Shown here: positions 60,566-64,000 of the stretch, in pieces | How the letters are laid out: each line of letters starts with the position of its first letter | How positions within the stretch are numbered: position 1 is the stretch's first letter | The notes under the pieces: generated by a model | What the model saw: only the letters and a program-made list of their open reading frames with translations | What the model was told of the DNA's origin: nothing | Database searches by the model: none | Assembly: GCF_006149005.1 (NCBI RefSeq) | Contig: NZ_VBSL01000001.1 | Span: 1 to 64,000, forward strand | Reading direction: 5' to 3' | DNA: 64,000 bases | From: Larkinella sp. C7 | GTDB taxonomy: Bacteria; Bacteroidota; Bacteroidia; Cytophagales; Spirosomataceae | Position numbers and translations under genes: made by a program

Positions 60566-61744
60566 ATGAACGATCATAGTATTGTTTTAGCTGAAAAAAC
60601 TGATCCCATTTCATTCACCAATGGTCTTATTATTGAAAACGACGCACGTAAGTCTGAATATGCCCTCATTATACATTTCTTAAAACGAACACTTAAAAGA
60701 GAGATTAAATGCGACTATATATCACCGGAAGAGATAACCGATGAATTAATTTGCAATATCCTGATGGATGCGAAATATGATTGGATTATGTACCGATTAA
60801 CCATTGGTTTTTCCAGCCTTCGGATTGCCGAAATCGCCCATCTTTTTCAATCTAATACTCGAATCATTGCAAAAACTTCCGCCAGAGTAAATGAAAAGGA
60901 CATGCTAGTTCTTTTTGACGGATTTCTGCATTTAGATCTCAATAATTTTTATGACAAACAGTTTCTTTTCGCTTTCGAAAGAGAGTTGAATCGACTGTCT
61001 AGTCAACATGAAATAGACAATGCGCTTTCCACTATCCTTCAACAAGCTGAATGTTTTGGAAGTGGGGGACTTCGACATTATAACCGTTCGTCCCTGGAAA
61101 ATTACAGAAGAGAAATTAATCAGCTAACTCGAATAGAACCCATATCGGGTAAAAAATCAAAAAAGGTCATTAAAACAAGCAAATGCCGAGTCTTATTTCT
61201 CGCTTCGGATCCAGTCAATAACGCTCGGCTAAGGCTTCAGGAAGAATATCGTGAAATTAATGAAGTTCTTCTTAAGGGACGATTGAGAAATAAATTTATA
61301 CTTGATAGTAGAAATGCAGTACGCGCCGGGGATATAACACAAGCCATTCATGATTTCTCCCCTGATATCATTCATTTCTCGGGACACGGAAGCACTACGG
61401 GAATACAGGTAGAAGATCAGTTTGGCAATAGTAAACTAATTAAAAAAAACGAATTAACGAATCTCTTCAAACTGCTTTCGTCTAAAGTCTCGTGCGTCAT
61501 TTTAAATTCATGTTATTCAAAAGATCAAGCTGATGCGATAGCTATGTATATCCCTTTTGTCATAGGGATAGAAGACGCTATTTCCGACCAAGTTGCTATC
61601 AGCTTCACAGTTGGCTTTTACAAGGCTCTTGCGGGCGGTAATACGATTCCAAAAGCATTTGAATTTGGCAAAGTAGAAATCGGACTGCAATTAGGAAAAG
61701 ATACCGATGGGATTGTTTTATTTAGCCAGAATAGTCAAAAATAG
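60566..61744 (+). CDS. CHAT-domain protease with unknown N-terminal domain
   Basis: 392 residues, no signal peptide. Residues ~205-390 form a CHAT caspase-like domain: CRVLFLASDPVNNARLRLQEEYREI at its start, catalytic H274 in IIHFSGHGS and C316 in VILNSCYS. Residues 1-195 are an unassigned alpha/beta domain (YDWIMYRLTIGFSSLRIAEIAHLF). The gene is visibly AT-richer and uses different codons from its neighbours, so it was probably acquired by transfer. No TPR or CRISPR partner is adjacent. CHAT proteases often act as effectors in defence or regulated proteolysis; here the trigger is unknown. Confidence 0.88.
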   Translation: MNDHSIVLAEKTDPISFTNGLIIENDARKSEYALIIHFLKRTLKREIKCDYISPEEITDELICNILMDAKYDWIMYRLTIGFSSLRIAEIAHLFQSNTRIIAKTSARVNEKDMLVLFDGFLHLDLNNFYDKQFLFAFERELNRLSSQHEIDNALSTILQQAECFGSGGLRHYNRSSLENYRREINQLTRIEPISGKKSKKVIKTSKCRVLFLASDPVNNARLRLQEEYREINEVLLKGRLRNKFILDSRNAVRAGDITQAIHDFSPDIIHFSGHGSTTGIQVEDQFGNSKLIKKNELTNLFKLLSSKVSCVILNSCYSKDQADAIAMYIPFVIGIEDAISDQVAISFTVGFYKALAGGNTIPKAFEFGKVEIGLQLGKDTDGIVLFSQNSQK

Positions 61745-61891
61745 CCATCGGAAAGCTTATAAACGAGTAAAAAGTGCGAATTACAAATTGGTTACAGAGT
61801 CAGTCGGGATTGCAACGGCTCCGCCCGCCCGGCGCTACGGTGGACCGTCTCGATCAGCGTTTCTTATTGTGTCTTTTTAAGTAGGGTTCCT

Positions 61892-62773
61892 ATGTCGAAC
61901 ATATCCATCATTATTGAAGAACGCCCGGCCGACATTGGCCATTTTCTGGTCGGTCGGCTCCTACCCTTTCGTGAAAAGAGAATGGTGGGGCCTTTTATTT
62001 TCATCGACCACATGGGACCTGCCCACCTGAGCGATCACGAGAACATCGACATCGGCCCCCATCCACACATCGGCCTGTCGACCCTCACCTATCTCTTCGA
62101 CGGAGCCATTTTCCACAAAGACACCCTCGGCACGGAAGTAGAAATCACCCCCGGTCAGGTCAACTGGATGACGGCTGGAAAAGGTATCGTCCATTCGGAA
62201 AGAACCCCGGAACACCTGCGTCATTCGGACAAAAGCCTGCACGGTTTGCAAATCTGGGTGGCTCTGCCGAAAGAGCTGGAAGAAATGCCGCCTTCGTTCT
62301 TCCACGCGAATGCCGACGAAATACCGGCCTGGGAAACCGATGACGTTTCCTACAAACTGATTGCAGGGACGGCTTTTGGGCGAAAATCACCCGTGCCGGT
62401 TTACAGCGATCTTTTCTTTCTGGAAATCAAAAGTCCAGTTACGAAAACCCTGACCATTGGCCATGAACTGATTGGTGAAGCGGGCCTGTATATTTTGGAA
62501 GGCAGCATCGAAAGCGAAGGCCATACATACGAACCCAAACGCATTCTGGTGGCCAAAAACAGCCAGCTTTGCGAATTTACGATCAACGCCAACACCACGA
62601 TTTATGTATTTGGCGGAGAACCCTTTGCCGAACCACGCCATATCTACTGGAATTTTGTAGCCACCAGCCTCGAACTTATCGAACAGGCCAAACAGCAGTG
62701 GCAAAATGGTGAATTCCCCATGATCGAGGGCGAAACCGATGTGGTGCCGCTGCCCCCGCAACACCGAATCTGA
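61892..62773 (+). CDS. Pirin family protein (second copy)
   Basis: 293 residues, bicupin. Metal ligands lie in IGPHPHIGLSTLTYLFDG, FHKDTLG and IVHSERTPE. It is clearly different from the pirin at 17219 (identity is limited mainly to these motifs) and has a distinctive Trp-rich C-terminus (RHIYWNFVATSLELIEQAKQQW), a feature of the YhaK/YhhW-type pirin branch. Cytoplasmic, iron-binding; substrate unknown. Single gene. Confidence 0.92.
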   Translation: MSNISIIIEERPADIGHFLVGRLLPFREKRMVGPFIFIDHMGPAHLSDHENIDIGPHPHIGLSTLTYLFDGAIFHKDTLGTEVEITPGQVNWMTAGKGIVHSERTPEHLRHSDKSLHGLQIWVALPKELEEMPPSFFHANADEIPAWETDDVSYKLIAGTAFGRKSPVPVYSDLFFLEIKSPVTKTLTIGHELIGEAGLYILEGSIESEGHTYEPKRILVAKNSQLCEFTINANTTIYVFGGEPFAEPRHIYWNFVATSLELIEQAKQQWQNGEFPMIEGETDVVPLPPQHRI

Positions 62774-62878
62774 AGCAAAAACCGTAAGGGCTGCGCCATC
62801 GGTAGCCTGGTAACGGTGGTCGCACGATGATGTCGGTGAAAATCGGGTGAGAAATGGCTGGCGAATGAGGCCGCCGTC

Positions 62879-63934
62879 TTATTGCCAGATCACCGAGCGG
62901 TCGATGCTAGCGAGAGTCGCCCGACCGGTCAGTGTCATGGCTAGCTCCAGTTCATGTTGCAGAATTTGCAGCACTTTTGCGACGCCCTCGGCTCCTCCGC
63001 AGGCCAGGCCAAAACAGATCGGTTTACCAACCAAAACCGCGCTGGCACCCAGGGCAATGGCTTTCAGCACATCCGTTCCGCGTCGAATGCCGCCATCGAG
63101 CAAAACCGGTATTCGCTGGTCGACCCGCTCGGCAATGCGCGGAAGGGCGTCGATCGTGGCGGGTACAGTATCCAGATTCCGGCCACCGTGGTTGGAAACG
63201 ATGAGGCCCGAAACGCCCGCCTGAACCGCCCGTTCGGCATCGTCCGGGTTCAGAATGCCCTTCAACAAAACCGGTGTTCTGGCAAATGACTGAATCCACT
63301 CGATGTCTTTCCAGGTAAGCGGTTTTTTCTCGACCAATGGCCCGCCCATGTGGGGCGTGCGCACGCCGTCCGGCAATTTAAATCGGCTCCGGTGTTCCCG
63401 GTTCCGGACGCCGGGCGTGGGCGTATCCACGGTAATGCAAAGGGCACGATAGCCCAGGGCTTCCGCTTCCTGAATCAGATCTTTGGTAAACGCCCGGTCG
63501 TCCCGAACGTAAAGCTGAAACCAGAGCGGCTGCGTCGCCCGCTCCGCAATTTCAGCGAGGGGCGTGGTCGTAAACGAACTGACGACGTACAGTGCCGAAG
63601 CCGCTCCGGCTCCCCGGACGGTAGCCAGTTCACCTTCGGGGTGCAGGAGCCGATGGTAGGCCGTGGGCGCAATCAGAATGGGATGCGATAAGCGGGTTCC
63701 AAAAAGCGACACGCGGGTGTCGAGCCGGCTCACATCCGTCAAAACCGTCGGGTTGAGCCTGATCGCATCCAAAGCCTGCCGGTTCCAGCGGAGGGTCAGT
63801 TCATCGGCGGCCCCGCTCGCTACGTATTCGTACGCCATTTTCGTCATCCAGTCAACCGCACTTTCTTCGAAGTCAAACAGATTGAGCAAAGTTGATAAAT
63901 CACGCGGCAGGGCACCGGGCGGTCTTTCTTCCAT
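62879..63934 (-). CDS. FMN-dependent alpha-hydroxy-acid oxidase/dehydrogenase
   Basis: 351 residues. The family TIM barrel shows HPILIAPTAYHRLLHPEGE (FMN site), WFQLYVRDDR, the TVDTP strand, the lysine of PVLLKGIL and the active-site His in VSNHGGRNLD, then VLLDGGIRRGTDVLKAIALGA (phosphate site). The group oxidises glycolate, L-lactate or related acids. There is no membrane-binding insert, so a soluble oxidase is likely. The start at 63934 (MEERPPGALPRDL) gives the usual length. Confidence 0.93.
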   Translation of the reverse strand: MEERPPGALPRDLSTLLNLFDFEESAVDWMTKMAYEYVASGAADELTLRWNRQALDAIRLNPTVLTDVSRLDTRVSLFGTRLSHPILIAPTAYHRLLHPEGELATVRGAGAASALYVVSSFTTTPLAEIAERATQPLWFQLYVRDDRAFTKDLIQEAEALGYRALCITVDTPTPGVRNREHRSRFKLPDGVRTPHMGGPLVEKKPLTWKDIEWIQSFARTPVLLKGILNPDDAERAVQAGVSGLIVSNHGGRNLDTVPATIDALPRIAERVDQRIPVLLDGGIRRGTDVLKAIALGASAVLVGKPICFGLACGGAEGVAKVLQILQHELELAMTLTGRATLASIDRSVIWQ

Positions 63935-64000
63935 ACGGATTCTCTTGGTTTTCCAACGTACAAATGGAAAATCCGGTCCAATTCTACCCGAAATACAGGT

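Noticed and set aside
60566-61744. Part of a CRISPR-guided CHAT (Craspase-type) system
   Set aside because: No gRAMP effector, TPR-CHAT architecture or CRISPR array in the window; the N-terminal domain is not TPR-like.

Overview
The window reads as chromosomal DNA of a free-living Bacteroidota, most likely Cytophagales (Spirosomaceae-like; Larkinella/Spirosoma type). The support is a type IX secretion (T9SS) C-terminal sorting domain, Bacteroidota-type promoters (TTTG-N20-TATCTTTG at pyrB), HmuY-family lipoproteins, a carboxypeptidase-regulatory/TonB receptor, DUF983 and PVC-type cytochromes, and a GC-rich coding style broken by AT-rich gaps. No rRNA, tRNA, CRISPR array or transposase gene was seen.

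Layout. 1-5.0 kb: the end of a T9SS cargo gene, then a three-gene module (polytopic protein with a duplicated His motif, HLHP-motif membrane protein, cytochrome c) and a secreted TIM-barrel sugar epimerase-like protein. 5-18 kb, mostly leftward: DUF983, AraC regulator, NlpC/P60 hydrolase, small lipoprotein, head-fibre-like secreted protein; a rightward membrane LytTR regulator; a coupled operon of dipeptide epimerase, BioF-like enzyme and penicillin-binding-type hydrolase; a DUF922 metalloprotease-like protein; moeA; a pirin. 18-34.6 kb: GH13 amylase, giant PVC-type haem protein, Tat-exported PLP enzyme, pyrB, class-C-type serine hydrolase, FAD monooxygenase, cysteine hydrolase, S9 peptidase and two secreted proteins.

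34.8-43.7 kb is a rightward efflux operon: HlyD adaptor, TolC, MacB-type ATPase, two FtsX permeases, a sigma-54 activator and its histidine kinase. A good sigma-54 promoter and an upstream dyad precede it, so the operon probably activates its own transcription. 43.8-56.3 kb is a metal/haem island: an AztD-like lipoprotein behind twin identical operators, a haem-type TonB receptor, an HmuY protein, and a leftward hmuTUV-hmuS-HMA-like-hmuY-DUF6686-like operon with Fur-like sites. 56.3-64 kb holds a small lipoprotein, an ECF sigma factor with an anti-sigma/DegP-like fusion, a FucP-like transporter, an AT-rich orphan CHAT protease (likely acquired), a second pirin and an FMN alpha-hydroxy-acid oxidase.

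The most striking unexplained structure is a set of about twelve intergenic hairpins, most starting at or within about 20 bases of a stop codon. Each is built from its own short repeated word and the reverse complement of that word. Four sit in four consecutive gaps of the efflux operon. The same kind of word repeat has also entered a signal-peptide coding sequence. A separate 71-bp tandem array lies in the metal/haem island.
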